The position numbers and the translations under genes are program-made. Source: an uncultured Altererythrobacter sp. (GTDB lineage: Bacteria; Pseudomonadota; Alphaproteobacteria; Sphingomonadales; Sphingomonadaceae). From it: a DNA stretch of 64,000 nt. The DNA lies in the NCBI GenBank assembly GCA_947492235.1, contig CANLLZ010000002.1:682001-746000 (forward strand), given 5' to 3'. Shown piece by piece: positions 43,911 through 53,785 of the stretch. Under the pieces are notes generated by a model that searched no databases, was not told the origin of the DNA, and saw only the letters and a list, made by a program, of their open reading frames with translations. The first letter of the stretch is position 1. Every line of letters begins with the position of its first letter.

Positions 43911-43927
43911 TCGACCGCAAAAGGATA

Positions 43928-44884
43928 TCAACCGGCGACGTATCTCAGGCCTTGCATGGAATAGCTCTTCACTGGCTGTCCTCGCGCATCGAGCGCAGGC
44001 TCGAAAACCGCATCCTGGGTCATGGTTCTGCACGGGGCATCCCCGAACCCATCATCTTTGGTCAGGGCCAGCATTTTGCAGTCGGTAACCTTGCCCGTTT
44101 CGTCAATGAAGAGTCGCATTCGGAAGTTGGCAGAAGCGCCTCGTTTCAGGGCTTTGCTGGGATAATCCCGTTGAATTTTTCGAGCGACATCCTTCAGATT
44201 GACCCACCGCGCCGGCATCACGACCTCCTCGAATTCAGAGGTATCAATGCCCCAGCTTTGCATAAGATTGTCCGTGCATTTGTTCATCGCATCAAATGCT
44301 GGCCCCAGCGAACCGGTTGCAAGGCGGACTTTCCGGTTTCTTTGTACAACTTCCAGCCACGAAATCTGATCGCCGACCTCTTTGGAAAGCGCCTGTGCGC
44401 CCGGTGCGACCATCACAGCCTCCTCTTGCGGCTCTGCGTCTTTGTCACCGGATGTCGCTACCTGCAGCTCGGGGGGCAATTCGGGCGCGATGCTGCCGAA
44501 CAAGAGGGCAGGCTCATATCGACCAAAGTCCCCTAACTGGACCTCTCTCTCGTATGCAGCAAAGTTCGGGCCCGCCTGAAGATTGACATCAATCCGCTTG
44601 CTGAATTTGCGGAACGGTCTTCCTGCAATCACCACATCGACGTAACTGCTGGGAGACAATTGCTCCAGCAAGAGCGCGGTACTCTGGTCGCTCTCGCCAA
44701 AAATGCGCATCATGCGACAGCGATCCTCACCATAGTCGAGGTGCCAATTGGACGCAGGGCTGAGCACCACCGTATCCTGCGGATCCTCCGCGAGCGCGGT
44801 TCCATGGCAAAGCCAAGCAGCGGCTAAAAAGGCAACGACAGTGCGCGTCGATCTGGCAAAAGACACAAAAATCCCCGACATCAT
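43928..44884 (-). CDS. periplasmic protein with C-terminal TonB-like domain
   Basis: A 318-residue protein. A signal peptide spans about residues 10-33 (VVAFLAAAWLCHGTALA). The middle has no recognised domain. The C-terminal ~90 residues contain RGASANFRMRLFIDETGKVT, DCKMLALTKDDGFGDAPCR and FEPALDARGQPVKSYSMQGL, the pattern of a TonB C-terminal domain. It lacks the usual N-terminal transmembrane and proline-rich region of TonB, so energy transduction is uncertain. Codon use looks less GC-biased than in its neighbours. I used ATG 44884; a TTG at 44899 is possible. Confidence 0.65.
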   Translation of the reverse strand: MMSGIFVSFARSTRTVVAFLAAAWLCHGTALAEDPQDTVVLSPASNWHLDYGEDRCRMMRIFGESDQSTALLLEQLSPSSYVDVVIAGRPFRKFSKRIDVNLQAGPNFAAYEREVQLGDFGRYEPALLFGSIAPELPPELQVATSGDKDAEPQEEAVMVAPGAQALSKEVGDQISWLEVVQRNRKVRLATGSLGPAFDAMNKCTDNLMQSWGIDTSEFEEVVMPARWVNLKDVARKIQRDYPSKALKRGASANFRMRLFIDETGKVTDCKMLALTKDDGFGDAPCRTMTQDAVFEPALDARGQPVKSYSMQGLRYVAG

Positions 44885-44956
44885 GGCTTTTCTTAACAAG
44901 CCGCGATGCCGGGGACAATTGTGTCTTTGATCTCAAACTACTGAGATCGCGCTGTT

Positions 44957-45886
44957 TCAGAGCTTGCCGGTCAGTTCCGGCACTGCATTGAACAGATCGG
45001 CGACTAGGCCGATATCGGCGACCTGAAAGATTGGCGCGTCTTCATCCTTGTTGATCGCGATGATCGTCTTGGAATCTTTCATGCCTGCCAGATGCTGGAT
45101 CGCGCCGGAGATACCGATGGCGATATAGACTTCGGGGGCGACGATCTTGCCGGTCTGGCCGACCTGATAATCGTTCGGCACATAGCCCGCGTCGACGGCA
45201 GCGCGCGATGCGCCGATGCCTGCGCCCAGCTTGTCGGCCAGCGGCGTGATGATCTGTTCGAAGGTTTCGCCATCCTTCAGCGCGCGGCCGCCGGAGACGA
45301 TGACCTTGGCGCTGGTCAGTTCGGGGCGGTCGCTCTCGGCGATTTCTTCACCCACGAAGCTGGAGGTGCCCGCATCGCCCGGGCCGGAAACAGCTTCCAC
45401 TGTGCCCGAACCGCCTTCGGTGGCCGCCTTCTCGAACGCGGTGCCGCGAACGGTGATGACCAGCTTGTCCTCGGTGCTTTCGACCGTGGCGATGGCGTTG
45501 CCTGCGTAGATCGGGCGGGTGAAGGTCTTCTCGCCTTCTACCGACAGGATGTCCGAAATCTGCATCACGTCGAGCAGCGCGGCCACGCGCGGAGCGATGT
45601 TCTTGCCATTGGTGGTGGCCGGCGCGAGGAACGCGTCGTGGTGGCCCATCAGATCGGCGGCCAGCGGCGCGACATTTTCGGCCAGCTGGTTTTCGTAAGC
45701 AGGGTCATCAGCGAGATGCACCTTGCCCACACCGGCGATCTTGGCGGCTTCGTCAGCCACTGCTGCACAGCCGGAGCCGGCGACGAGCAGGTGCACTTCA
45801 CCCAGCTTGGAAGCGGCGGTCACTACCGCCAGCGTTGCGTCCTTTACCGACGCGTTGTCATGTTCGACCAGAACGAGAGTTTTCAT
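44957..45886 (-). CDS. etfA: electron transfer flavoprotein subunit alpha
   Basis: A 309-residue FAD-binding subunit. It has [20 protein letters not shown] at the N-terminus, and the C-terminal FAD half with [20 protein letters not shown], then [20 protein letters not shown] and [16 protein letters not shown]. It passes electrons from acyl-CoA dehydrogenases to ETF-ubiquinone oxidoreductase. It is downstream of etfB, 39 bases between them, as usual. Confidence 0.97.
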   Translation of the reverse strand: MKTLVLVEHDNASVKDATLAVVTAASKLGEVHLLVAGSGCAAVADEAAKIAGVGKVHLADDPAYENQLAENVAPLAADLMGHHDAFLAPATTNGKNIAPRVAALLDVMQISDILSVEGEKTFTRPIYAGNAIATVESTEDKLVITVRGTAFEKAATEGGSGTVEAVSGPGDAGTSSFVGEEIAESDRPELTSAKVIVSGGRALKDGETFEQIITPLADKLGAGIGASRAAVDAGYVPNDYQVGQTGKIVAPEVYIAIGISGAIQHLAGMKDSKTIIAINKDEDAPIFQVADIGLVADLFNAVPELTGKL

Positions 45887-45924
45887 CCTATGGGTCCTTT
45901 AGAAAAAAGTTGCGTTGGTAAGGC

Positions 45925-46671
45925 TCAGGCGATGCCGAGGGCTTTGATCTTGGCGACCAGAGCATCGACGTCTTCGACCTTCTCGCCGGCCTGCCGCACG
46001 GGCGGCTCGGAGACATTGGTCGTCTTAAGGCGCGGCGCGATATCGACGCCGTAATCGGCGGGCGTTTTGCTATCGAGCGGCTTTTTCTTGGCCTTCATGA
46101 TGTTCGGCAGCGAAGCATAGCGCGGCTCGTTCAGGCGCAGATCGGTGGTGACGATGGCGGGCATCGTCAGCTTGACCGTCTGCAGACCGCCATCGATTTC
46201 GCGCTTCACGGTAACGCTGTCGCCATCGACCTCCACCGTGTTGGCAAAGGTGCCTTGCGGGCGGGCCATCAGGGCGGCGAGCATCTGGCCGGTCTGGTTG
46301 CTGTCGTCGGAGATGGACTGCTTGCCCAGCATCACGATGCCCGGCGTTTCCTCGTCGGCGATCGCCTTCAGGATCTTGGCGACGGCGAGCGGCTCGACCT
46401 CTTCATCGGTCTCGACCAGAATGGCGCGGTCGGCGCCCATGGCGAGCGCGGTGCGCAGCGTTTCCTGCGCCTTGGCCGGGCCGACCGACACAGCGATGAT
46501 TTCTTCGGCCTTGCCTGCTTCTTTCAGACGGATCGCCTCTTCCACGGCAATTTCGTCGAACGGGTTCATGCTCATTTTGACATTGGCCAGATCGACGCCG
46601 GAGCCGTCCGCTTTCACACGGGGCTTCACGTTGTAATCGATCACCCGTTTGACGGGGACGAGAATTTTCAT
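45925..46671 (-). CDS. etfB: electron transfer flavoprotein subunit beta
   Basis: A 248-residue subunit. It starts [20 protein letters not shown] and has [20 protein letters not shown] and [17 protein letters not shown] chose ATG 46671 because it matches family N-termini; an in-frame earlier codon at 46707 is less likely. A LiuR-like palindrome lies 93 bases upstream. Together with etfA it serves fatty-acid and branched-chain amino-acid degradation. Confidence 0.96.
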   Translation of the reverse strand: MKILVPVKRVIDYNVKPRVKADGSGVDLANVKMSMNPFDEIAVEEAIRLKEAGKAEEIIAVSVGPAKAQETLRTALAMGADRAILVETDEEVEPLAVAKILKAIADEETPGIVMLGKQSISDDSNQTGQMLAALMARPQGTFANTVEVDGDSVTVKREIDGGLQTVKLTMPAIVTTDLRLNEPRYASLPNIMKAKKKPLDSKTPADYGVDIAPRLKTTNVSEPPVRQAGEKVEDVDALVAKIKALGIA

Positions 46672-46763
46672 GGGTTTTCCTTCCTTGCGGATGTCTTGGT
46701 CGGGCACGCGTCAAAGGGCGGGACCGCTTTATAAATCAATGAACGCTGCGTGTTTGCGTTCCA

Positions 46764-46779
46764 TTTACGTTTACGTCAA
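46764..46779 (-). promoter_or_regulatory. LiuR-like palindrome upstream of etfBA
   Basis: TTTACGTTTACGTCAA on the plus strand (TTGACGTAAACGTAAA on the minus) is a 16-bp imperfect palindrome with a double ACGT core. It resembles the TTTACGTTAACGTAAA-type site of the MerR-family regulator LiuR, which controls branched-chain amino-acid and acyl-CoA genes, including etf, in proteobacteria. It is located 93 bases before the etfB start. A GAACGC/GCGTTC hairpin (46741-46761) lies beside it. Regulator gene not in the window. Confidence 0.5.
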
Positions 46780-46856
46780 GGGCAGCCCAAAGACCGCCCC
46801 CTTTCCGTAGCGGCAGGTCGAGCCCCGCGCGCTACGATAAGGGATGAATGTGCGAA

Positions 46857-48056
46857 TCAGGCCGCCTGCTTCACCTCGGCGACGATCTTCTTCGCGGCAT
46901 CGCCCAGATCATCGGCGCTGACGATGGGTAGGCCCGAATTCTCGAGGATCTCCTTGCCCTTGGCAACATTGGTGCCTTCCAGACGGACCACCAGCGGGAC
47001 CGACAGATCGACTTCCTTCGCTGCCACAACGATACCCTCGGCAATGGTATCGCAGCGCATGATACCGCCGAAGATGTTGACGAGAATGCCTTCGACCGCC
47101 GGGTCTTTCAGAATGATCTTGAATGCCGCCGTGACCTTCTCGGTCGTCGCGCCGCCGCCCACATCGAGGAAGTTGGCCGGGAACGCGCCGTTCAGTTTGA
47201 TGATGTCCATCGTCGCCATGGCCAGGCCAGCGCCATTGACCATGCAGCCGATATTGCCGTCGAGCTTGATATAGGCGAGGTCGTACTGGCTGGCTTCGAC
47301 TTCTGCCGGATCCTCCTCGGTCTCGTCGCGCATCGCTTCAACGTCCTTGTGACGATAGAGCGCATTGCCATCGAAGCTCATCTTGGTGTCGAGCACCAGC
47401 AGCTGGCCGTCTTTCGTCTCGACCAGCGGATTGATCTCCAGCATTTCAGCATCGAGATCGGTGAATGCGGTATAAAGCTGCGCGCAAAGCTTCTGGCACG
47501 CCTTGTTGAGATCGCCTTCCAGCTTCAGGGCAAAGGCAGCCGCGCGGCCGTGATGCGGCATGAAGCCCTGTGCCGGGTCGATGGTGATGGTGGTGATCTT
47601 CTCGGGCGTATTGTGCGCCACATCCTCGATGTCCATGCCGCCTTCGGTGGACACGACCATGGCGACCTGACCGCTCGCCCGGTCAACCAGCATGGCGAGG
47701 TAGTATTCCTGCTCGATATCCACGCCATCGGTCACATACAGGCGGTTTACCTGCTTGCCTTCGTCACCGGTCTGGATCGTAACCAGCGTGTTGCCGAGCA
47801 TGTCGCGGGCATCGGATTCGACGTCTTCGATGCTCTTGGCCAGACGAACGCCGCCCTTAGCATCGGCGTCCAGTTCCTTGAACTTGCCCTTGCCGCGCCC
47901 GCCGGCGTGGATTTGCGACTTCACCACGTAAAGCGGCCCGGGAAGTTTCTTGGCGGCTTCGACCGCTTCTTCCACGCTCATCGCGGCATGTCCGGCGGGG
48001 ATGCCGATGCCGTATTTGGAGAGCAGTTCCTTGGCCTGATATTCGTGGATGTTCAT
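46857..48056 (-). CDS. sucC: succinyl-CoA synthetase (ADP-forming) subunit beta
   Basis: A 399-residue TCA-cycle enzyme subunit. The N-terminal ATP-grasp begins [20 protein letters not shown], with [20 protein letters not shown], and the C-terminal part has [12 protein letters not shown] (preceded by AFPANFL) and [18 protein letters not shown]. The usual partner sucD is not immediately downstream; etfB follows instead. SucD must be encoded elsewhere or be lost. Divergent from the CysQ-like gene, 116 bases apart. Confidence 0.96.
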   Translation of the reverse strand: MNIHEYQAKELLSKYGIGIPAGHAAMSVEEAVEAAKKLPGPLYVVKSQIHAGGRGKGKFKELDADAKGGVRLAKSIEDVESDARDMLGNTLVTIQTGDEGKQVNRLYVTDGVDIEQEYYLAMLVDRASGQVAMVVSTEGGMDIEDVAHNTPEKITTITIDPAQGFMPHHGRAAAFALKLEGDLNKACQKLCAQLYTAFTDLDAEMLEINPLVETKDGQLLVLDTKMSFDGNALYRHKDVEAMRDETEEDPAEVEASQYDLAYIKLDGNIGCMVNGAGLAMATMDIIKLNGAFPANFLDVGGGATTEKVTAAFKIILKDPAVEGILVNIFGGIMRCDTIAEGIVVAAKEVDLSVPLVVRLEGTNVAKGKEILENSGLPIVSADDLGDAAKKIVAEVKQAA

Positions 48057-48172
48057 GGAGGGTCCTCGTGAAAATGGTCGTCTGGGGAGATGGGCTGTTT
48101 GGCGACGTGCCTTTGCATGGATGAGGCGGCTTGAAAAGTGTCTCCGGCCTGTCCAATTGCGGGGGACTGCAC

Positions 48173-48964
48173 ATGATTGACCACGACCGCTTTGCCGCGA
48201 TCGTCCGCGCGGCGGGCGAGATCGCCCATTCCCATTGGCCCGGCAGTGGCCATGACCTGCATTCGTGGGAGAAAAAGCCCGGCGATCCGGTGTGCGAGGC
48301 CGATCTGGCAGTCGACAAATTTCTCCGCCGGGAACTCAGCGCCTTGCTGCCCTCTGCCGGCTGGCTCTCGGAAGAAACCGTCGATTCGCCGGCCCGGATG
48401 GAGAACCGCCTGATCTGGCTCGTCGATCCGATTGACGGCACGCGCGATTTCATTCGCGGGCGTACCGGATGGGCCGTGTCGGTTGCTCTGGTCAGCGAAG
48501 GGCGGCCTTTGATCGGCATGCTCAGCGCTCCGGCGCGAGAGGAGGAATGGCTGGCGGTCGCGGGCAGAGGCGCGCAGCGCAATGGAGAAACTTTGGTCGC
48601 CTCGCGCCGCGAGACACTGGCAGGCGCGCGCATTCCGGCTGATTCGCTGATGAAGGAAGACCGTCTGATGACCATGGTCGAGAAGCCCAATTCCATCGCC
48701 CTGCGGGTCGCCATGGTGGCGGCCGATGAGGCAGACCTGATTGCAACGCTGCGCTGGGGCTTCGAATGGGATCTGGGGGCGGCTGCCCTGATTGCGCGCG
48801 AGGCCGGGGCAGCGGTCAGCGACGCTTTCGGCAAACCCTTTGGCTACAACAAGCGCGATCCGCGCAGTTTCGGACTGGTCGCGAGCGCGCCGGGCATACA
48901 TCGAGCTGTGACCGAGCATCTGGCAGAGCGGGCCAAAGTGGTCGCTGCGCGCCCGCGCGGTTGA
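48173..48964 (+). CDS. cysQ: 3'(2'),5'-bisphosphate nucleotidase / inositol monophosphatase family
   Basis: A 263-residue Mg-dependent lithium-sensitive phosphatase. Motif A includes [11 protein letters not shown], motif [13 protein letters not shown], and motif [13 protein letters not shown]. It most resembles CysQ-type enzymes that hydrolyse PAP, but inositol-phosphate or other substrates are possible. I used ATG 48173 with a GGGGGA 4 bases before, not ATG 48131. It converges with the OmpA gene across a hairpin. Confidence 0.86.
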   Translation: MIDHDRFAAIVRAAGEIAHSHWPGSGHDLHSWEKKPGDPVCEADLAVDKFLRRELSALLPSAGWLSEETVDSPARMENRLIWLVDPIDGTRDFIRGRTGWAVSVALVSEGRPLIGMLSAPAREEEWLAVAGRGAQRNGETLVASRRETLAGARIPADSLMKEDRLMTMVEKPNSIALRVAMVAADEADLIATLRWGFEWDLGAAALIAREAGAAVSDAFGKPFGYNKRDPRSFGLVASAPGIHRAVTEHLAERAKVVAARPRG

Positions 48965-48996
48965 TCGCGCTGGCTGAAACTGTTCCGGAAACGCGA

Positions 48997-49022
48997 AAGG
49001 GCCCGCATCGCTGCGAGCCCTT
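48997..49022. terminator. bidirectional hairpin between convergent genes
   Basis: AAGGGC, then CGCA, pairs with TGCG and GCCCTT (48997-49022) around TCGC, with single mismatches (C and A) either side of the upper stem. The T-tract is weak on both strands. It lies between the stops of the phosphatase (48964) and OmpA (49049). Confidence 0.65.
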
Positions 49023-49048
49023 CCGATTGTTGGAGAGGTTGAGGGGGC

Positions 49049-49744
49049 TTAGCCGCCCTGAGCCTGAGCCACATCCTGCTCACTGATCGGGGTGATCTTG
49101 ATTTCCACCCGGCGGTTCTGCGCGCGGCCTTCGGGCGTGTCGTTCGACGCCTTGAAGTAGCGCGGGTCTTCGCCATAGCCCTGCGTCGCCATGCGGGCAC
49201 GCGCCACTCCGCGGGCGGCCAGATAATCGGCCACCGCCGTGGCCCGGCGCTGCGACAGACTGAGATTGTAGGAATCCGAGCCGGTCGAATCGGTGAAGCC
49301 GTAAACATCGATCAGGCTGTTGGGATATTTGATCAGACTGTTGGCGATCACGTCCAGCGTGCCCTGGAATGCGGGCGTGATGGTCGAGGAATCGACCGCG
49401 AAGGTCACGCCATCGGGCAGGTTGACCAGAATGGCTTCGCCGTCACCGATTTCGGTCACGTCGACGCCGGTTCCTTCGGTCATCTCGTCCAGTTCCTTGA
49501 TCTGGTCGTCGAACTGCTTGCCGATCACGGCACCGGCGCTGCCGCCGATGCCTGCGCCGATGATCCGGGCTGTCGAGCCGCCGATGACGTCGCCCAGCAG
49601 ATAGCCGGCCGTACCGCCGAGAATGGAGCCGATCGCGGTGCGCGAGATTTTCTGTTCGCCGGTGTTCGGATCGGTGACGCAGGCGGACAGGCCGAGAACC
49701 GACGTTGCGGCGAGGGCGGTTGCGAGAATGCGATTCTTTTTCAT
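49049..49744 (-). CDS. OmpA family lipoprotein
   Basis: A 231-residue outer-membrane protein. The signal peptide ends at the lipobox VLGLSAC (residue ~22). A glycine-rich zipper (GSILGGTAGYLLGDVIGG) spans residues 40-85. The C-terminal OmpA domain includes DVYGFTDSTGSDSYNLSLSQRRATAV and AQNRRVEI (each divided here by motif). It should bind peptidoglycan. The start at 49744 was chosen for the lipobox. Confidence 0.93.
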   Translation of the reverse strand: MKKNRILATALAATSVLGLSACVTDPNTGEQKISRTAIGSILGGTAGYLLGDVIGGSTARIIGAGIGGSAGAVIGKQFDDQIKELDEMTEGTGVDVTEIGDGEAILVNLPDGVTFAVDSSTITPAFQGTLDVIANSLIKYPNSLIDVYGFTDSTGSDSYNLSLSQRRATAVADYLAARGVARARMATQGYGEDPRYFKASNDTPEGRAQNRRVEIKITPISEQDVAQAQGG

Positions 49745-49959
49745 TATACTTCCCCAAATATGGGACCCGGTCAGGGGTCTGCGGACGGCAGCCGTCCCTG
49801 GTGATATCCGGCCCGCTGATCCGCGCACCGTTCACCCCACCAACTTTGGACCGTGCTTCCTGTTCCCACGCTGAATGCATTCTCGGTGATCTGTATCTGA
49901 AGGTAACATCGATTCAGCAGGCTGGCGCGGCGAAGCAATTGTGCTAGCGCAGGCCCGCT

Positions 49960-51267
49960 GTGACACCGTTTCCCTGGCCCGACCTGCTGATTATCGCAGG
50001 ACTGATCTTCATCAATGGCATCTTCGCCATGTCGGAACTGGCGATAGTCTCTGCCAAGGTTACGACGTTGCGGGGCAAGGCGGACAAGGGCAGTGGCGGG
50101 GCCGCCATGGCTCTGGCGCTGGCGGCCAATCCGGGCAAATTTCTCTCCACCGTGCAGATCGGCATTACGCTGGTGGGCATTATTGCCGGTGCCTATTCCG
50201 GTGCCAGTCTGGGCGGTCCGGTGGGTGAACGGCTGGAGCGTCTGGGTCTGCCGACCGACTATGCGGGGCAGGCCGGGTTCGCGCTGGTGATTGCACTCAC
50301 GACATATTTCAGCCTAGTGATCGGCGAATTGGTGCCCAAGCAGCTGGCCTTGCGGGCCGCCGTGCCAATTGCGGTGGTGATGGCCCGCCCGATGCGCTGG
50401 CTCGCCCTGATTGCCGCGCCGATCGTATGGGTGCTGGATACGTCTTCGGGGCTGATTATCCGCCTGATGGGCATCCGCCCCGGCGGGCAGGCCAGCGTGA
50501 CGGCGGAAGAGCTCCACATGCTGTTCGCCGATGCCACGAAAACCGGCGTGTTGGAGGAAGAGCAAAGTGCTATCCTGACCGGCGTGGTGCGTCTGGCGGA
50601 CCGGCCCGTGCGCGAAATGATGACCCCGCGCACCGAGCTCGACTGGCTCGATCTGGATGATGACGAAGCGGCCATATCGGCCAAGATTGCTGCCAGCCCA
50701 CACTCGCTCCTGCCGGTCGCACAGGGCTCCCCGGACAAGGTTCTGGGTGTCGTGAAAGTGCGCGAGGTTCTCGCGGCGCAATTGGCGGCCCTGCCGGTCG
50801 ATCTTACCGCCCTGTCGCGCAAACCGGAGATTGTGCCCGACCAGCTGGATGCGCTCGACGCCCTGCGCGTGCTCCAGCAGGCCGATATCGCGATGGCGAT
50901 GGTGCATGACGAATATGGCCACCTCGACGGGATCGTGACGCCGGTCGATCTGCTCACCGCCATTGTCGGCCAGTTCGCCAGCGATGTGGACCAGGGCGAC
51001 ATTCCCGAAATCGTCGAGCGGGCCGACGGGTCCTTGCTGGTCTCCGGCGCGATGCCGGCCGATGCCTTGTCCGACCGGATCGGCATCGAATATGACGACA
51101 CGCGCGAATTCGCGACCGCCGCCGGGTTCGCGCTCGCCGTGCTGAAGCACCTGCCGCAGGAAGGCGAAAGCTTCACCGAACAGGGATGGTCCTTCGGGAT
51201 TCACACGATGGATGGCCGCAAGATCGACAAATTGCTGGTCACGAAGCTCCCCGACGCCCCTGATTGA
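49960..51267 (+). CDS. hemolysin/CNNM-family transport protein
   Basis: A 435-residue protein. The N-terminal DUF21 (CNNM) transmembrane domain covers about residues 1-190 with AMSELAIVSAKVTTLRGKAD (near residue 20). Two CBS domains (about 205-325) follow, and a CorC_HlyC domain ends the protein. Members act on Mg/Co ion homeostasis, by efflux or sensing. The start is GTG at 49960. Confidence 0.93.
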   Translation: MTPFPWPDLLIIAGLIFINGIFAMSELAIVSAKVTTLRGKADKGSGGAAMALALAANPGKFLSTVQIGITLVGIIAGAYSGASLGGPVGERLERLGLPTDYAGQAGFALVIALTTYFSLVIGELVPKQLALRAAVPIAVVMARPMRWLALIAAPIVWVLDTSSGLIIRLMGIRPGGQASVTAEELHMLFADATKTGVLEEEQSAILTGVVRLADRPVREMMTPRTELDWLDLDDDEAAISAKIAASPHSLLPVAQGSPDKVLGVVKVREVLAAQLAALPVDLTALSRKPEIVPDQLDALDALRVLQQADIAMAMVHDEYGHLDGIVTPVDLLTAIVGQFASDVDQGDIPEIVERADGSLLVSGAMPADALSDRIGIEYDDTREFATAAGFALAVLKHLPQEGESFTEQGWSFGIHTMDGRKIDKLLVTKLPDAPD

Positions 51268-51311
51268 AGGCCCTGATTGAGGGCGAAAAACCGGCGCTCG
51301 CTTACGGGCCG

Positions 51312-51319
51312 TTAACCAT
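51312..51319 (+). promoter_or_regulatory. TTAACCAT, CtrA half-site-like
   Basis: The octamer TTAACCAT (51312-51319), the CtrA half-site form seen in Caulobacter-type genomes, lies 43 bases before the start of the unknown gene at 51362. The same octamer occurs at 9562-9569. Single short motif; binding not shown. Confidence 0.3.
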
Positions 51320-51361
51320 ATTGGGCGAAACAGGTCTCCGACATTAGGAGACAGGACGCCC

Positions 51362-51889
51362 ATGGCCCATACGCAGAACGCTTCGCTGACCATCGCCGAG
51401 ATGCGCGAATTCGCCAGCTTCACCGCGGCCGAGCAACGCTATATCCGCCGCAGTCTGGATGTCGGGCTGGGGCGGTGCGACGCGTTCAAGATGTGGGCCC
51501 GCGATGCGGCAGAGAACGCCGCTATCCGCCGCCAATATGTCGCCTATCAGGAATTGAAGCGCCTGCGCGAAGACCTGCCTACCCACGGCGAGGAAGACCG
51601 CATTGACGGCTTTATTGGCACGCTGACCCGCGTCGCCGCCTTCGATCTGTCGCAAGACCGGATCGACGGTTTCTCCGCCTTCCGCTTTCTGTACGAGCGC
51701 CTGCTGGGCGCCACCGCACGTCCATGGCTGCCTAGCGCCTTTGTCGGCGCCGCAGCCCTGCCGCACATTGCCCCGGAACGCCGCCGTATGCTGCTGCAAT
51801 CCTTGAGCGAAGCCGCCGCCACCGCGCCCGGCTGGAGCGATGCGCAGCCGTGCTTCTTCCCCGAATATGTCGAGGCTGAGGCGGCTTAG
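51362..51889 (+). CDS. hypothetical soluble protein
   Basis: A 175-residue protein beginning MAHTQNASLTIAEMREFASF. It is mostly helical, with RQYVAYQELKRLREDL and RIDGFIGTLTRVAAF, and a Trp/Pro-rich C-terminus (PGWSDAQPCFFPEYVEAEAA). No signal peptide or membrane segment. I do not recognise a family. It is 94 bases downstream of the CNNM gene and has TTAACCAT and AGGAG-type sequence (AGGAGACAGGAC) before it. It converges with the acyl-CoA synthetase gene, 3 bases apart. Confidence 0.7.
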   Translation: MAHTQNASLTIAEMREFASFTAAEQRYIRRSLDVGLGRCDAFKMWARDAAENAAIRRQYVAYQELKRLREDLPTHGEEDRIDGFIGTLTRVAAFDLSQDRIDGFSAFRFLYERLLGATARPWLPSAFVGAAALPHIAPERRRMLLQSLSEAAATAPGWSDAQPCFFPEYVEAEAA

Positions 51890-51892
51890 GCT

Positions 51893-53698
51893 CTAACTAC
51901 GGTACAGTCCGTCCAGCCGCTCCTGATACCGCTCGCGGATCTTGTGGCGGCGGATTTTCATGCTGGGGGTCATTTCTTCGTTTTCGACCGTGAAGGGTTC
52001 GTCGGCAAAGGCGAACTGGCGCACTTTTTCGGTGACCGACAATTCCTTGTTCACCCGGTCCACGGCGGCGCGCACGGCGGTTTTGAATTCGGGTAGAGCC
52101 TGCACTTCGCTGCAATCGAATTTCTTGCCCTGCGCGCGGCACCATTCCAGCTGCCATTCGGCATCGGGCACGATCAGACCCACCACATAGGGGCGCTTGT
52201 CCCCGCTCACCATCGCCTGCCCGATTTCGGGTTGCAGCGTCAGCATCCCCTCGATCTTCTGCGGCGCGACATTGTCGCCCTTGTCGTTGACGATCATGTC
52301 TTTCTTGCGGTCGGTGATCTTGATCCTTCCGGCCTCGTCGATGTGGCCGATATCGCCGGTGTGTAACCAGCCATCAATCAGCGTCCGGTCCGTCTCGGCC
52401 TCGTTTTGCCAATAGCCGTGCATCACCAGCTCGCCGCGGCACAGGATTTCGCCATCCTCGGCAATCTTCACTTCCACGCCGCGCATTGGCGGACCGACCG
52501 TGTCCATCGCAATCCCGGCGGCGGGGCGGTTGCAGCTGATCACCGGGCCGCTTTCGGTCTGACCGTACCCCTGCAGCATGGTCAGGCCCATCGCTTCGAA
52601 AAAGATGCCGACTTCGGGATTGAGCGGGGCTCCGCCCGACACCATCGCCTTGATCCGCCCGCCGAAACGGTCGCGTATTTTGGGGCGCAGCGTGCGCTCG
52701 AGGATGAAATCCATCGGCCGATCGAGCAGCTTGCGTTTGCCCTCTGCCTTGCGTTCCCCGATCTGCAGCGCGCGGTCCATCATGTAATTGGCTGCGCCGC
52801 CCTGCTTGGCGACCTGCTTCATGATGCGGGTGCGCAGCACTTCGAAGAGGCGCGGGACAACCACCATGATGGTGGGCCGTGTCTCTTCGATATTGCTGGC
52901 GAGCTTCTCCAGCCCTTCGGCATAATAGATTTGCGCACCGACCCCGATGGGCAGGAATTGCCCGCCCGAATGCTCGTAAGCGTGGCTGAGAGGCAGGAAG
53001 GAGAGGAAGCGCTCTTCCTCGTCCAGCCCGAAATCGCTGACGAGGATTTCGGCCGCGCCCATGACATTGCACAGGATCATGCCGTGATGCTGCTTGACCC
53101 CCCGCGGCGCTCCGCCGGTGCCGCTGGTGTAAATAATGCAGGCGGTGGTTTCGCGGGTGAAGCTTTTGAGGCGCTCGTCCACGGCGGCGCGCGCGGCGGC
53201 GGCATCGCCTTCCACCATGCTGCTCCATCCATGGCAGCCCAGATTGCCGCCCTGATAGGACCGGACCCCGTCGATCGGAATGATATGCTCGGCAATGCCG
53301 GTGCGGAAAATCGCGGGGATGAGCGGGGCGGACAGCTTCTCGTTGGAAACAATCACCGCGCGCGCGCCGGAATTATCCAGAATGTGGACGTGATCGCGCT
53401 CGGTATTGGTGGTGTAGGCGGGTACGGTGATGCAGCCGGCGGCCATGATCGCCAGATCGGCGATGCACCATTCGGGGCGGTTTTCCGACACCAGCATGAC
53501 CCGGTCGCCATCAGTCAGGCCGAGCTTGCGCAGATTTTCTGCCAGAATGCAGACTTCGTCGGCGACTTCGCGCCAGCTGCGCGTGACCCACTGGCCATCC
53601 TTCTTCGCGCCCAGAAACGGCTTGTCGCCCGCCGCATCGGCGCGTTTGAGAAACAGTTCGACGAGGCTGGTCGTCTCTTCGATATCACTTAGCTGCAA
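51893..53698 (-). CDS. long-chain acyl-CoA synthetase (AMP-forming)
   Basis: A 601-residue adenylate-forming enzyme of the FAA1-like branch. The P-loop motif is YTSGTGGAPRGVKQHH, and GYGQTESGPVISCNRP is the second signature. Others are GWLHTGDIGHIDEAGRIKITD and a lysine-rich C-terminus that ends DGLYRS. It is larger than the 566-residue enzyme at 6.1 kb. It probably activates long-chain fatty acids. Confidence 0.9.
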   Translation of the reverse strand: MQLSDIEETTSLVELFLKRADAAGDKPFLGAKKDGQWVTRSWREVADEVCILAENLRKLGLTDGDRVMLVSENRPEWCIADLAIMAAGCITVPAYTTNTERDHVHILDNSGARAVIVSNEKLSAPLIPAIFRTGIAEHIIPIDGVRSYQGGNLGCHGWSSMVEGDAAAARAAVDERLKSFTRETTACIIYTSGTGGAPRGVKQHHGMILCNVMGAAEILVSDFGLDEEERFLSFLPLSHAYEHSGGQFLPIGVGAQIYYAEGLEKLASNIEETRPTIMVVVPRLFEVLRTRIMKQVAKQGGAANYMMDRALQIGERKAEGKRKLLDRPMDFILERTLRPKIRDRFGGRIKAMVSGGAPLNPEVGIFFEAMGLTMLQGYGQTESGPVISCNRPAAGIAMDTVGPPMRGVEVKIAEDGEILCRGELVMHGYWQNEAETDRTLIDGWLHTGDIGHIDEAGRIKITDRKKDMIVNDKGDNVAPQKIEGMLTLQPEIGQAMVSGDKRPYVVGLIVPDAEWQLEWCRAQGKKFDCSEVQALPEFKTAVRAAVDRVNKELSVTEKVRQFAFADEPFTVENEEMTPSMKIRRHKIRERYQERLDGLYRS

Positions 53699-53785
53699 GC
53701 TGTTGCTCCCGGTCCCGGATTTTACGGCGCTTTGTTAACGCTCGAAGCTGCACTTAGGCTCCCCGTGCCCTAGCGACAAGCTCGC

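Noticed and set aside
43162-43920. Minus-strand frame of 252 codons opposite the sigma-like gene.
   Set aside because: No domain or good ribosome-binding site; the plus-strand frame has a Shine-Dalgarno and sigma-like segments, although certainty is moderate.
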